This document shows, one piece after another, positions 54,128 through 64,000 of a stretch of DNA of 64,000 nucleotides. Origin of the DNA: Micrasema longulum (taxonomy: Eukaryota > Arthropoda > Insecta > Trichoptera > Brachycentridae); assembly GCA_022494885.1 (NCBI GenBank), contig JAGVSM010004568.1, positions 38,256-102,255 of the forward strand. The letters are read 5' to 3'. How positions within the stretch are numbered: position 1 is the stretch's first letter; every line of letters starts with the position of its first letter. Made by a program: the position numbers and the translations under genes. The notes under the pieces are model-generated. The model was not told the DNA's origin. It was given only the letters and a program-made list of their open reading frames with translations, and ran no database searches.

Positions 54128-54342
54128 AACTGTAGCTAACTTAATACCCAATAGTCATAGAATGGTATTTCTACGTTTGGGCTCCTCTATAGCTTGGCGC
54201 ATTATTACTCTGAGGCCTCACTCATTAACTTAGTATAAAGTTGCGCCTAGGCATAATGGTAGAATACGAATGGAAATATCGCTATAATAAAGATGATATT
54301 CCCATTCCAATTTTAGTACTTATGCCTAGGCGTAACTTTATA
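54128..54342. mobile_element. Dispersed repeat plus short foldback
   Basis: 54128-54217 is the partner of 46075-46175. 54234-54342 is a hairpin with TATAAAGTTGCGCCTAGGCA paired with TGCCTAGGCGTAACTTTATA and an AT-rich loop. Confidence 0.6.
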
Positions 54343-54477
54343 CCCAGTATATTATTATTTATATATTATTTATTGTTGTTCACACGGCGCAATATTGGTA
54401 TAATGAATTAAATGATAAAATAAGATACAATATTAATTACCAAATTGAACCTTGATAAGGAAGCTTGTGTTCCCTGA

Positions 54478-54898
54478 TTATTCCCTTCTCGAAAATGTTT
54501 TCCGTCTCTGTTGAAATAAATATGAATAACTCCCTAGGGAGGAAATCTAGCCAGTCTGCGAGCATTTGGACATACTCAAACATTGTTGAATTAACTACCT
54601 GGTAAAAGAAGTAGTATAAATATTGGGAAATTGTTTTCAAGCGTTGCCTAGTAAGTGATTTGGTTCAGCCGGATGAATCTCACCCACGTGATAAAGGTTT
54701 CGGCTCTTTTACTTCACAAAAGTCAACAGATGGAAGAGTTGAGGAAATGTGGATGTTCAAACATGGACAGAATGGTGAATGTCACACAGTGTGTAAAGTG
54801 GCCACTTAAACCAGCCAATGACAGGTCATAAGCCCTTCTTATGCCTAGACTTCATATTCCCTTCTCAAAAATGTTTTTTCTCTCTGTTGAAATAAATT
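54478..54898 (+). mobile_element. PAL370 element, direct-repeat form
   Basis: The reverse arm end (TTCCCTTCTCGAAAATGTTT, 54481) and its direct repeat (54857) are 376 bp apart. The body between carries CTCCCTAGGGAGGAAATCTA, AAGCGTTGCCTAGTAAGTGA and AGCCAATGACAGGTCATAAG. This is one tandem period without the forward arm. Confidence 0.75.
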
Positions 54899-54904
54899 AA
54901 AAAA

Positions 54905-55560
54905 TATTCTTAATTTAACTTTAAACAATATTCGTATTTGCGAGGATCTTTGTGAAGACGCTTTTATATCCGAAAGGATTCAACTTATACGTATAGAGTC
55001 TTGAACTTACAGGTACAAATTTTAAAAATTATCCTACCTGTAAAAATAAAGAATGAGGCAAAAGACAACAATAAAATATTATTTGATTTTGTTAACGTTT
55101 TGCCAATTAACAAACAGTGTCAGTATAAGATAATGACAGATCATTTCCTCGATTGCAATTTTAAATCCAAAATAAACCACCAGATCATGACCCGACAAGT
55201 ATCGGCACAGCAGCTGATGGTACCACGACAGAAAAACTACTATGGTGACAGAACAATGGGTAGTGCAGTACCAAAACTGTACAATTTAATACCAGCTAAA
55301 AATAGTGAAGAAACAAACCTAATTTCATTGAAAAAAGTGGTCAAAAAATTATTAAACAGCAAGTGAAACTTAAGTGTATAAATATATTTTATTCTTCAAT
55401 TATTATTAAACTATGTAATTACTTATAAATTAAAAAAAAAAAATGTAATGTAACCCGCAGACAAGCTTCGGCTTTGCGGGAACAAAAATACAATTATGTA
55501 TGTTACTTATTTGTTAAAATGAATAAAACTTTTAAAAAAATAAATAAAAACCTACTGAGA
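54905..55560 (+). mobile_element. Jockey-like LINE 3' end, intact C-terminal frame
   Basis: From 55090 it reads VLPINKQCQYKIMTDHFLDC, NFKSKINHQIMTRQVSAQQL, MVPRQKNYYGDRTMGSAVPK, LYNLIPAKNSEETNLISLKK and VVKKLLNSK then a stop. 'TRxxxxxxLxVPRxxKxYGDRSMxxAxPKLYNxLP' is a LINE ORF2 end. The 3' UTR has CCCGCAGACAAGCTTCGGCT then TTGCGGGAACAAAAA and an AAATAAATAAAAA run. Confidence 0.8.
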
Positions 55561-56150
55561 CTGTAGCGTGTAAACGTTCGGATGTTTATGTAACAATTTT
55601 TATTTGTAGTATTCTTTGATAATATTATGCATGCGTCCACTTTCTATTTTGTTGAATCCCAACTCAATACTGGGCTCTTGGCCTCACAGAGTAAGGAATA
55701 CGTTTATATTTTTTGTTATATATATCTTTATATAAATAAATAAATGTTTACTTTTGTATGGGTACTATTGTGTACCATATTTACGTGTATACTTATTTTT
55801 TAAATAACTTTAATTGTCATTATTATAATTGATTTATTTTTTTTTGATACAAAATAATTTAACTGTATTTAATATACTTATATTTTGTACCTTTTAAAGA
55901 AAAATATACATAAATTATTTTAATTTTAAAATTTTATTTGCACACATTGTTAATTATTTTTATATCTAAATATGTTTTTTTTTATACAAAACTGCTGTGT
56001 TATATATTTAGTATTTATGTAAAATAATACGTTTATATTTAATTTTTAAGTTCTTCACATTATATTGAAATGTTTATATTATTTTTAATATGTATCTTTT
56101 TAAGGTAAAAGGCACTGCGTGCCGTGTATGTTAATAAATAAATAAAATAA
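55561..56150 (+). mobile_element. LINE-A-like 3' UTR
   Basis: The very AT-rich stretch ends GTAAAAGGCACTGCGTGCCG then TGTATGTTAATAAATAAATA, the same layout as the LINE-A tail (GTAAAAGGCAGATTTGCC). The 5' limit is unclear (about 55740). Confidence 0.5.
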
Positions 56151-56622
56151 AAACAGCCCCGGTATAATTATCTCAATACATTTATAACTCTACAAGGATA
56201 AAAATAAAAAAAATCTTACGGCAAGTAAATAGCGAGCCTTGGAAGAGAAAATCCACGTTTTTTTGTCAGCGGTAAATTTTATCTGTCGTCGATACTTCAG
56301 TAAATTTTAAGTCGTAGAATTTACTATTGCTGACAGTGGAGATAAAATATATTTGAAAATATACACGGCTAGAGTAAACGATAAAAGTATTAAATCTGCG
56401 ACAGTGGGTCAAGGTGTTCCCGCCTTCCGCCTGGAAGATAATAGATCCATCAACATATATGTATAGAGATACGAGAATTTCTCTGTTGAGAAGCGAGTCT
56501 GGCGTCCGTGACGTTATTTGATAGATAAAAAGGTTATTTATCTTGGCACTTGCTACGGTTTACAATACAAAACACTTCTATTACAATAAAAAATACCGAA
56601 TTTTCATCATCATTTGTGTATA
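56151..56622. other. No gene seen
   Basis: Nothing recognised. Confidence 0.4.
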
Positions 56623-56783
56623 CAGAGTGTTCACTAAACCCTGTAAGCAACCATTTGGTTTTTTTAATATTTAATTTTAAAAAAAAATCTTTATTCTAAA
56701 TATTTTTTAAATATGCTGATATGTCTTCTTGCCCATACTGATCATAGTGGTTTCGGATGTGACAGGGTTTAAAGAACACCCTG
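56623..56783. mobile_element. TA-flanked foldback MITE, internal deletion
   Basis: The ends CAGAGTGTTCACTAAACCCT and AGGGTTTAAAGAACACCCTG are flanked by TA. The first 21 bases jump directly to TAAGCAACCATTTGG, so most of the left arm and all of the GC-rich centre are missing. Confidence 0.8.
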
Positions 56784-57217
56784 TATATCGTCGAGATCGT
56801 AGAACACCGACGCAAGTGATTTTCTTCAACTTTACGTGAAAGCGGTTTATTTTTTTTTTGACACTTTATGTCACAACTTAAATAATATAGATAAATAGAA
56901 AAGTATTCCATTTGATACTTGGGCTAGTTATACACACATATATATATATTTCAAACCTGGAAAAAAAGCTTTTATGTACCTTTTTCAGTATTAAATATAA
57001 AATAAAGTCAATGTCGTATTTTTCGCACATCCGTCGTTCTACGATCTACGATCCAGACGATATGTGTGTTTGTATGTGCAAATTTGTACATACAATCCCG
57101 TAGTTACGTAAAACTGATTAAATCAGTGTACCCACGCACAGGCCATGTCTATGAGGGATATATTTCTTGTCATTTTATCATATTTACAAGTATGCTATAT
57201 ACTGTCAATCTATGTAT
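56784..57217. other. No gene seen
   Basis: Nothing recognised. Confidence 0.35.
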
Positions 57218-57220
57218 TGG

Positions 57221-57600
57221 GTGTTAACATACGTTTTCAGACAGTTTTTTTTTAAACATAAAATGCTTTGCTCTACAGAACATTGTTTTTGCTTTTACGT
57301 AACATATAGTATTTGATTTAATTATAAGCTTTTAAAATGGAATGTCAAGCAGACGAACGTGAGCATTTTCGACACTTTTTTCTGTTCGCGTTTAATCGAA
57401 GGAATAAAGGAGAAAACGGACAAACGGAAAAACCTTTCCCATGTTTTTTTTACTTTTGGTATTTTGGTACTTTTGGCCCATTTTTTAATTTGAAAAACAA
57501 AACGGACAAAACTCAAGTTAACACCTTACTTCTAAGAAAGTTGTTAAGTACCCTGAATAGGGCAACGTGTTGTTGCCGAAACTAGTCGGCTGTGTGAAGC
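57221..57600 (+). mobile_element. GTTAACACC-ended element with hammerhead-like motif
   Basis: TTGGGTGTTAACATACGTTT (57218) and, inverted, AACTCAAGTTAACACC (57508-57523) resemble terminal repeats. Similar right ends are at 12028 and 24868. Just beyond, 57550-57590 reads ACC-CTGAATA-GGGCAAC-GTGTT-GTTGCC-GAAAC-TA-GTC-GGC. There is a perfect stem II, GAAAC and GTC, with one change in the CTGATGA core. I cannot tell whether these parts are one element. Confidence 0.4.
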
Positions 57601-58410
57601 AATAAAGTGGTTCGTAAAACAAAGTTATTTTATTTCTCAAAAATATTATATAAAACGATGATCCACAAAGTTAGCGCTAAAACATCGAAAACATATTTTA
57701 ATTTTAATTATAAGTAACAATTATAAAAGTAAAAATATAATGAATCAATTAAACTGTTGGTTTATCATTATTACTGTTTTTCCATCACGTCGGTTATCAA
57801 TTTGAAGTAATCTGGTAAATTTGGGCCATTTTCAAACAAAAGTAATCGTTGCTATAAAAGTTTTTATTTTTGTGAACTAATTCCGGGAAACTGGCGAGAA
57901 TCTAAGAAAGGTTTAAGCTTTATGAGCCCATAAAATAAATGCTAATTAAACGAAAACGCCTTAAAATAAATTTATTTGTCAATTTTGTGTTTTGTACTAT
58001 AAAATAAAATTATCCTCCTGAAACTAACTGAGCTCATTAAAAAAATATGCCTATCCTTGAAAACGACAACAAAGGGTATTTATTAATTCTCGTATCATTA
58101 TATACTTTGTCAAAGCCATGGTCAAAACCACTCATTTTCCTATATTCTTATATGCTGCAGGAACATTGACTTTGAGAAAGAGAAAGAAAGAAATATAGAC
58201 ACGAGTGACCGGCCGAAACTGAATATCGGCTTCTGTTCTAGTTTCGGCAGAAACCGAACCTTATTTAAGTTAAAAGTCAATTCAAAACGCCCAAAACTAG
58301 GCGATTTTATTGTAAAACCTTATGAGTTCATTGAAATAAGTGTTAAATAAAAGGCATAAATTTAAAAGTTTATTGTTATGTTATAGCTACAATAACTTAA
58401 ATGTTATAAT
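57601..58410. other. No gene seen
   Basis: Nothing recognised. Confidence 0.35.
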
Positions 58411-59010
58411 CGCCCTCGTGGTGAAATGGTCAGCGCGTTTGCTTACCATGCAAGAGGTCTCGGCTTCGATTCCCGACATGGTTGATATGATATGTTTATT
58501 AAAATAGTGTTTTTTACACAAGAATATTTCATAGTTCCTGGACTGGTACCTATATATATATTTAGATAATTTATAGAGCGCCATTTTTGTAAAAATCACC
58601 TCAAGGGCGCTGTACAGTAAATAAATATCCCAGCACGTCTTGCAGCTACAGAGCGCTGAACAGCAAGGAATCTAGTCCCTATTTACATTATTTTATTTTA
58701 TTTGACAATGGAGTTTAGGGTTAAAGTGATATTTTGAAAAACAAAATAAAAAACAAATTTATAAAAATAGAAGTTGGATTACAACGAGTCTTGCAGATAC
58801 TGAGCGCATGGACGGTTGGAATTCTAGACCCCATTTACTAAATTTAGATATTTGATAACATTCACTTATTGAAGATTACTAATCGTCTTGCAGCTACCTG
58901 AAGCGTAAGACTGATCATCTTACCCTAAAAAATGATCACGATACGCTGCGATTGGTGTATCGCAGTGCCCTATGCACCATTAGGTGCGGAAAGGGAATGA
59001 TGTTGATGAT
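58411..59010 (+). mobile_element. SINE-G interrupted by another repeat
   Basis: The head (CGCCCTCGTGGTGAAATGGT, CTCGGCTTCGATTCCCGACA) and body run to GACTGGTACC at 58550. The SINE resumes at 58899 with TGAAGCGTAAGACTGATCAT and ends at the GATGTTGATGAT tail. An undamaged SINE-G reads straight through this junction (28916-28945). Confidence 0.85.
58551..58894 (-). repeat. Tandem 'GTAGCTGCAAGAC' element inside SINE-G
   Basis: Minus strand: GTAGCTGCAAGAC copies at 58897, 58800 and 58649, the last followed by TACAGCGCCCTTGAGGTG, AAAAATGGCGCTCTATAAAT and a TATATATA tail. This is the same element as at 6689-7042. TACC is present on both sides (58547-58550, 58895-58898), but one copy overlaps the element's own sequence, so the duplication is ambiguous. 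Confidence 0.75.
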
Positions 59011-59107
59011 ATGTAATAGTTCTTCAGTGTACGCAAAAGAAACCTTCACTTATTAATAATAAAGGAATCACAAAAATATAAATATGAAAGAACTCTTGAG
59101 AACTTAC

Positions 59108-59273
59108 ATAGATTTACAAAACCATAAGGTGCACCCGAGCACAGCCGAACGTATTTGGTGGTACTCCTACACGTAAAGGGAACTCGATCTCGCTGAAGAA
59201 GTCTCGCTCTCTTTTCAGGATTCTCACCTGAGAGTGGCCATCGTGTCGAAAACACTCGTCCAGGGTTTTGGTG
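59108..59273 (-). other. Coding-like block with splice-like ends, unidentified
   Basis: On the minus strand a possible acceptor (GTGAAATAG|CACC) and a strong donor (CTAT|GTAAGT) bound 166 bp that is open in two frames. One reads TLDECFRHDGHSQVRILKRE, RDFFSEIEFPLRVGVPPNTF, GCARVHLMVL and a stop. The other reads VFSTRWPLSGENPEKRARLL, QRDRVPFTCRSTTKYVRLCS, GAPYGFVNL and reaches the donor. I recognise neither. The flanking AACAGTTCTGCCTGTGAAAT-like sequence recurs near 27333, which points to a repeated element rather than a single-copy gene. Confidence 0.3.
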
Positions 59274-59906
59274 CTATTTCACAGGCAGAACTGTATTCCG
59301 CATCCGCCCGCCCACAATATTATTTAAAAAGTGATAATCAATTAGCGCATGTATTAAGGTATTGTATTTAGGTATTTGCTTTGCTAAGTAAGTCATAAAA
59401 AACATTTGACGCAATAAATATCTTTGTTAAAACTAAAAAGATGTGTATTTTGCTTATGATATAATATTATTATATGCTAACATACTCGTAAAATGTAAAA
59501 AAAATGTGTTTAAGAACCATACTTTGAATTTAATTAAATTACGCTGTAAAGTCGAGGATGAAAAGGATTTATATACCATCAGATAGAAGAGGTTCAAGTA
59601 CCCTTGTAAAATTTCTGTAAGGACCTTTTTAGTGAGTATACCAAGAATTTATGGTCATGGCAACATTCAAAAAGGAAAATGATGAACGTATAAATAATCA
59701 GAATATTATTTTTAAAGAAGTTACGTAAATCGTAAATAAGTGATTTATTTCAATTTCTTGATTTCATTTAAATCTTAAAAGGCAGTATTTTGCTTTAGAG
59801 GAAACGCGGTCAATTTTTCATCATACAAATGTACTCCCGTATTTTTCCCTGGATTATGGCACTAGTGCCAGTGCTCTAGAGCAATGACTTTACACACTAT
59901 AGATAT
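59274..59906. other. No gene seen
   Basis: Nothing recognised. Confidence 0.35.
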
Positions 59907-60657
59907 CAGTGGCGAATGGTGATTTTATTTACAAGTAAGCTTTAAAAAAATATCATATATTTGTACCTACATAATATAATGTAAGTAATATATGCGATAA
60001 ATTAATATTTTTCTGTGATTCTGTGTGATACAACAACTCTCATCCATGAAATCAACTCAAACGATGTAACTTTGTGATATATTTTATTATATAGATATAT
60101 TATCCATTACTTTAATATGTAATTCATTACAAAATAAATAAAAAATACCCCTATGCATTTAGTCGATATTAGGTATTCAATTGAAGTGTTAACTGGCCGC
60201 ATTGTTCTAGTAATTACTAGTGCTAAAAACGGCCGCTTGGAGTGCTATATGTCCTGCAATATGACGCATGAAAGTAATTATGGTCTTATGTCAAATGTAC
60301 CATCTAAAGAAAAATAGTCCTTAAGAAATAATGTTTGAAATACTATTTTCCAAATCAAGAATCTTCAAATAATTTGTGTAATCTGCAAGTTTAATCTAGG
60401 AGAAAAAACCCGCACTGGGGTTAATACATTCAAAATATAGTATACTTATTTGTATGAAAAAATAAGCTGGAATAATCAGCTAGGTTCTTGGCTCACCGCA
60501 GGCGCTGGGCGCTCTTTATTAAAATTTATATTTATATTGAGTGGAAATGATTTAAAATAAATGATAATTATTTACTTGTTTTTCTGTAAATAAAGTTACA
60601 ATAAAACACAAAAATGGTAAGCTGTGCATAATCGCTTTTATACACGGTTCGCCCCTG
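59907..60657. mobile_element. hAT-like non-autonomous element, copy 2 (751 bp)
   Basis: The left end is CAGTGGCGAATGGTGATTTT and the right end, read inward, CAGGGGCGAACCGT. A perfect 8-bp duplication ATAGATAT flanks it (59899-59906 and 60658-60665). It is inverted relative to copy 1 at 4618-5735 and shorter by 367 bp. No transposase. Confidence 0.88.
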
Positions 60658-61044
60658 ATAGATATTAACCATTGGCGCGTCTCTATAGTTTTGCTTTTTT
60701 GATAAATTGTTTTTAAGGAGAGTTAGTACTATTGCCTATATTCAGGCGCTTCATTTGAAACATAGCATGAATTCAACGTTGAGGTCCGATTTTTAAAAGC
60801 GAAATATCTAAAAAAAAGGTTTTTTTGACAGTAATCGATTCTCCTATATGAGATAAATAGTGAAATAAAATTTTAGCAAAACGATATATGTGCGAAGTTG
60901 CAGCGAGTCGAATTGAATTGGATTATCATTTAATTGTGTAATAATATCAAAATATTTCAGAATAAACATACATTTTATTAGGGAGGGCTGATAATTTTTT
61001 TTTACGAATTACGAAATGAAAAGAGTTTTAAATATTGCCTTTTG
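60658..61044. other. No gene seen
   Basis: Nothing recognised. Confidence 0.35.
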
Positions 61045-61165
61045 AATACTCGGAATGCAAAAAATATCCAAAAAAATATTTGACACTATTTTTGGCCCTC
61101 AATCATAGTTTGAAGTTTTTTAAAGAGCCAATTTTTGGCACGAAACCGGCTGTCATTTCGTATTA
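61045..61165. repeat. Foldback-G fragment
   Basis: It matches 46740-46860: CGGAATGCAAAA, TTTGGCCCTCAATCATAG and AAACCGGCTGTCATTTCGTA. Confidence 0.6.
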
Positions 61166-61558
61166 AAGATGATTTTAAACGAAAATATGAAACTAATTAT
61201 TTATAGATGGAGCTTTTATAACTTTTTTTATTGAAAAAATCCATTTTTAAGTATATTTTCAATGAAAATTTTACAAAACTTGGTTTGCAGAAACTTTACA
61301 CTATATTGATTGTAACAAATAAAAATAAATAACTTATATTATTTTTTGTTTTGTACACTGTTTTGTGACAAGAACCGACATTATATTGTTGTGGTATTTG
61401 TTACAATCAATAAAGTGTAAAGTTTCCGCAAACCAAGTTTTGTAAAATTTCCATTGAAAATTAACGTAAAAATGGCATTTTTCAATACAAATTTATAAAA
61501 GCGCAATCCTTGAATAATTAGGTTCATATTTTTGTTTAGAATCACCTGAAGGCGTTAT
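61166..61558. mobile_element. Foldback-F, both arms
   Basis: The left arm (GATGATTTTAAACGAAAATA ... TTACACTATATTGATTGTAA) pairs with the right arm (TTACAATCAATAAAGTGTAA ... TTTGTTTAGAATCACCTGAA), ~165 bp each around a ~65-bp loop. Single arms are at 6385 and 50808. Confidence 0.75.
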
Positions 61559-61564
61559 ATTGGG

Positions 61565-61790
61565 ACAAAATATCAAACCAGGAACTCTTGAGCAATAATT
61601 CGACATAATTAAAGTATGATACTCTCCAATAGCAAGGGTATTTACATCGTAAACATACATAGATGTCGATCTCCAAAAGGATAATGTTCAGCTGCCTGAC
61701 TGTTCTTCCAATCAGCATAACCAAAGACAGGTTGGTTCTGAAAGCCGGGAGGTAAAATAGTCTGTGATGACGCTGTCTCAGACAAACATC
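61565..61790 (-). mobile_element. LINE-B copy 3, decayed
   Basis: The minus strand gives, across frameshifts, LRQ-HHRLF-type and NLSLVMLIGRTVRQLNIILL, EIDIYVCLRCKYPCYW, matching LINE-B (RTNLPMVMPVGRAISMLNNI, TLDIDIF). It is much more diverged than the copies at 3005 and 31419. Confidence 0.6.
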
Positions 61791-61865
61791 AAGAACATAA
61801 AAATTAATACTCTTTAAAATGACGCAGTCTAAAAAAATGAGTCAGTGTGAATCCATCCCTTCTAA

Positions 61866-61893
61866 GTTCATTTCATTTCATTTCATTTCATTT
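61866..61893. repeat. (TTTCA)n microsatellite
   Basis: About five TTTCA units next to the A/T tail of the following minus-strand SINE-V. Confidence 0.75.
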
Positions 61894-62064
61894 TTTTTTG
61901 CACCACAACAGGCCAGGGGGCCCAATTACAGTGGTGAATTACATTACGAACAACCAGGCTTGAGAAAAATCACATTTTTTAATTTTTGTGTTCTCACCGG
62001 GAATCGAACCCGGAACCTTCCGTGCGTGAGTCAAGCGTCTTGACCACTACACCACGGAGGCCGC
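61891..62064 (-). mobile_element. SINE-V copy 3
   Basis: The minus-strand head GCGGCCTCCGTGGTGTAGTG with B box GGTTCGATTCC is complete. The body CAAGCCTGGTTGTTCGTAAT and tail match copy 1 at 29761-29940 with few differences. Confidence 0.85.
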
Positions 62065-62086
62065 AAGTTGTAAACTGTTGGTCCAA

Positions 62087-62738
62087 TTTTCAACAATATT
62101 TCGAGTTTGTCCTTTTTTTTATAGACAAGGACTGGATTTAACTCCCCGGGGAGCTGTTAATATTAAAATATTACAACAGAAATGAAGAACATTTTAGAGA
62201 TGAAAATATAGAAGTCTAGGCATCTACAGGGCTTATGACCTGTCATTGGCTGGTTTGAGTGGCCACTTTACACAATGTGTAACATTCATAATTCTGCCCA
62301 TATTTGAACATCTGTTGATGTTTGTGAAGTTAAAGAGCTGAAACCTTTATTTATGCGGGTGGGATTAATCTAATTTAATTATTTCACCTACATACTAGGC
62401 GACGCCTAAAAATTTGATTTTTTTCAACTTCTATACCTTTCATGGATCGGTGGATTTATCAACGATATTTTGAGTTTATCAAAATTTTTGTAGACAAGGA
62501 CTGGATTCCACTCCCTAGGAAGCTGTTAATATGAAAATATTACAACAGAGATGAAGAAAATTTTAGAGAAGGGAATATAGAAGTCTAGACATCTACGGGG
62601 CTTATGACCTGTCATTGGCTGGTGTAAGTGGCCACTTTAAACACTGTGTAGCATTATGACAGTTCATAAGCCCTGCAGATGTCTAGACTTCCACATTACC
62701 TTCTCTGAAATACTCTCCATCTCTGTTGTAATTTGACA
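62087..62738 (+). mobile_element. PAL370 element, tandem array with inverted cap
   Basis: A partial unit (62087-62170) is followed by a full unit and a shortened second. TTACAACAG starts at 62171 and 62540, a period of 369 bp. The last unit is closed by an inverted arm (CATAAGCCCTGCAGATGTCT, AGACTTCCACATTACCTTCT, ending TCTCTGTTGTAATTTGA). Confidence 0.8.
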
Positions 62739-64000
62739 ACAAATATTTTAGTCGGTCCCACGGAAGTAGGTCAACCCGAATTTGAGAGCGTCCAATTTTA
62801 AAGATAATTTTAAAACGTCACGTTGAAATCGCATAAACAGTAAAGAAATTAAGTTCGCTTTCGCCGGCGGCTTCCCTATTTACGACGTGTTCCCGTGGGA
62901 TACCAAAAAACATAATATTTACGACGAAAACCACCTTGAAAAAATATCACGCACTAACAATTTCTTTACTCCGGCGATATTATTGTATGTAGATTGGCGG
63001 AAAACACATTTCCCAGAGGAATTTCTTATGATCTTAGTTTTCAGTTATATTTCCAAAGGATTTTCCTTATGCTCTCAGTTGTAATTCAAGGTTGATTGAA
63101 AAAGGTTTGTAAAATTGTTTTTATGCTGATTTAAATTTTCCTTGAAACTTCGAGAAACGAAATTACTCGGTTATTTAAAGAACACATTACAATAATAATA
63201 AAATAGTTTTCGGAAATACAACAACAAAAAAACATGTAGAAATAATGCAATAATAATTAACCTTTCTCCTCCCTCTTTTCTTCCCTCTTTTCCCCCTTCT
63301 GTCTTCATTGTATAGTGTAGATATTTAGTAAATTTTTATATCTTATATATATATCAATGAGAAACTAGGATCCCAATATTATAATATAACTACAAAATGT
63401 TCATAGACGACAGATTTTCTCAAATTAAATGGTTTGAGTAGGTAGGAAGAAATTTCCTAGGGGCAGTAGTTGCGAACGTTTTTGAGAAGTGTGTCAAATT
63501 TTGTTTATTATTTTTTCAGTACTAGCTCGCGGGTCACTAAGCCAGTGGCGTCACTTGGTAAGGGGGAATGGACGATGGTCAAAATTTATTATTTTTTGGT
63601 TCTCACTTTTAAAATCTTCTAAAAAGTTTAATTTTCATTTTTGTTTTAAAAATTTTACTTTTGCAAGTAAAGTGCAAAAAATAAAGGTCGAAGTAAAAAA
63701 AAATACATAAATATACTCAGGTGCAGTGATACGATATAAAATCAACTAGCCAATGTTCACTTGAACAAAATAAATGGATAAAATAAAACATTTCAGGCAT
63801 TAGCCACATTTCGGACGATATAGTCCACTTGAATGATTCATGTCATCAATAAGCATCCTTGGATTGGTTTAATCAAATTTCCGTTTTTTTTAATAAAAAA
63901 AAAACAACTTTGTGCATAAGATCAGATTACATTAAAATATTTTTTATGAAATCAAAATAGAATCGATTGTATGTTCATCAGGTTGGAAGGAACATCATTT
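62739..64000. other. No gene seen
   Basis: Two plus ORFs of 65 and 73 codons (62887-63084, 63489-63710) have no recognisable features. The rest is AT-rich. Confidence 0.4.

Noticed and set aside
1..64000. CRISPR arrays, operons, prokaryotic ribosome-binding sites
   Set aside because: Spliced exons, LINEs and SINEs show a eukaryotic genome. No regularly spaced identical repeats with unique spacers were found; the 35.5-kb array is a degenerate minisatellite.

Overview
This is a 64 kb stretch of a eukaryotic nuclear genome, AT-rich and packed with decayed transposable elements. Non-LTR retrotransposon ends of several types, tRNA-headed SINEs, many short inverted-repeat DNA elements and long introns with GT/AG boundaries together indicate an arthropod, most likely an insect. 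A moth or butterfly is my best guess, but I cannot prove it from this window. There is no operon structure, rRNA, canonical tRNA gene or CRISPR array.

The one host gene I can support runs on the minus strand and leaves the window at its left edge. It encodes a GRAM-domain protein of the GRAMD family. Two coding exons (2474-2628 and 1321-1424) join in frame and carry the first half of the GRAM domain. Two further exons, at 13025-13167 (with its own ATG) and 35319-35435 (proline-rich), both end in the phase that exon 2474-2628 requires. They look like alternative 5' exons, separated from it by introns of about 10.4 and 32.7 kb. The rest of the GRAM domain lies left of base 1. Other possible host sequence is much weaker: a plus-strand ATG-to-donor exon at 48467-48625, a coding-like block at 59108-59273 and a CpG-rich promoter-like block near 25.5 kb.

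Almost everything else is mobile DNA. There are about twenty 5'-truncated LINE copies whose C-terminal reverse-transcriptase codons can still be read (Jockey/CR1-like, L2-like and RTE-like). There are three SINE families, which I label SINE-G, SINE-V and SINE-K. The DNA elements include an 8-bp-TSD hAT-like family (4618-5735 and 59907-60657), a family with probable 4-bp TSDs (30841, 42251 and 44039), a TA-flanked foldback MITE family (2935, 13540, 31600 and 56623), an 8-bp-TSD element at 51581-52307, and a family I call PAL370, built from ~370-386 bp units that occur in tandem and are capped by an inverted arm. All family names are my own labels.

The layout is strongly nested: LINE in MITE in LINE near 3 kb, MITE in LINE near 31.6 kb, LINE in LINE at 27.9 and 45.5 kb, and a repeat inside a SINE at 58.5 kb. 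The most unusual signal is a set of short hairpins followed by GAAAC-NN-GTC-like cores (29.5, 29.7, 37.6, 57.55 kb). They resemble decayed hammerhead ribozymes of Penelope-like or related elements. I did not find a convincing new multi-gene system.
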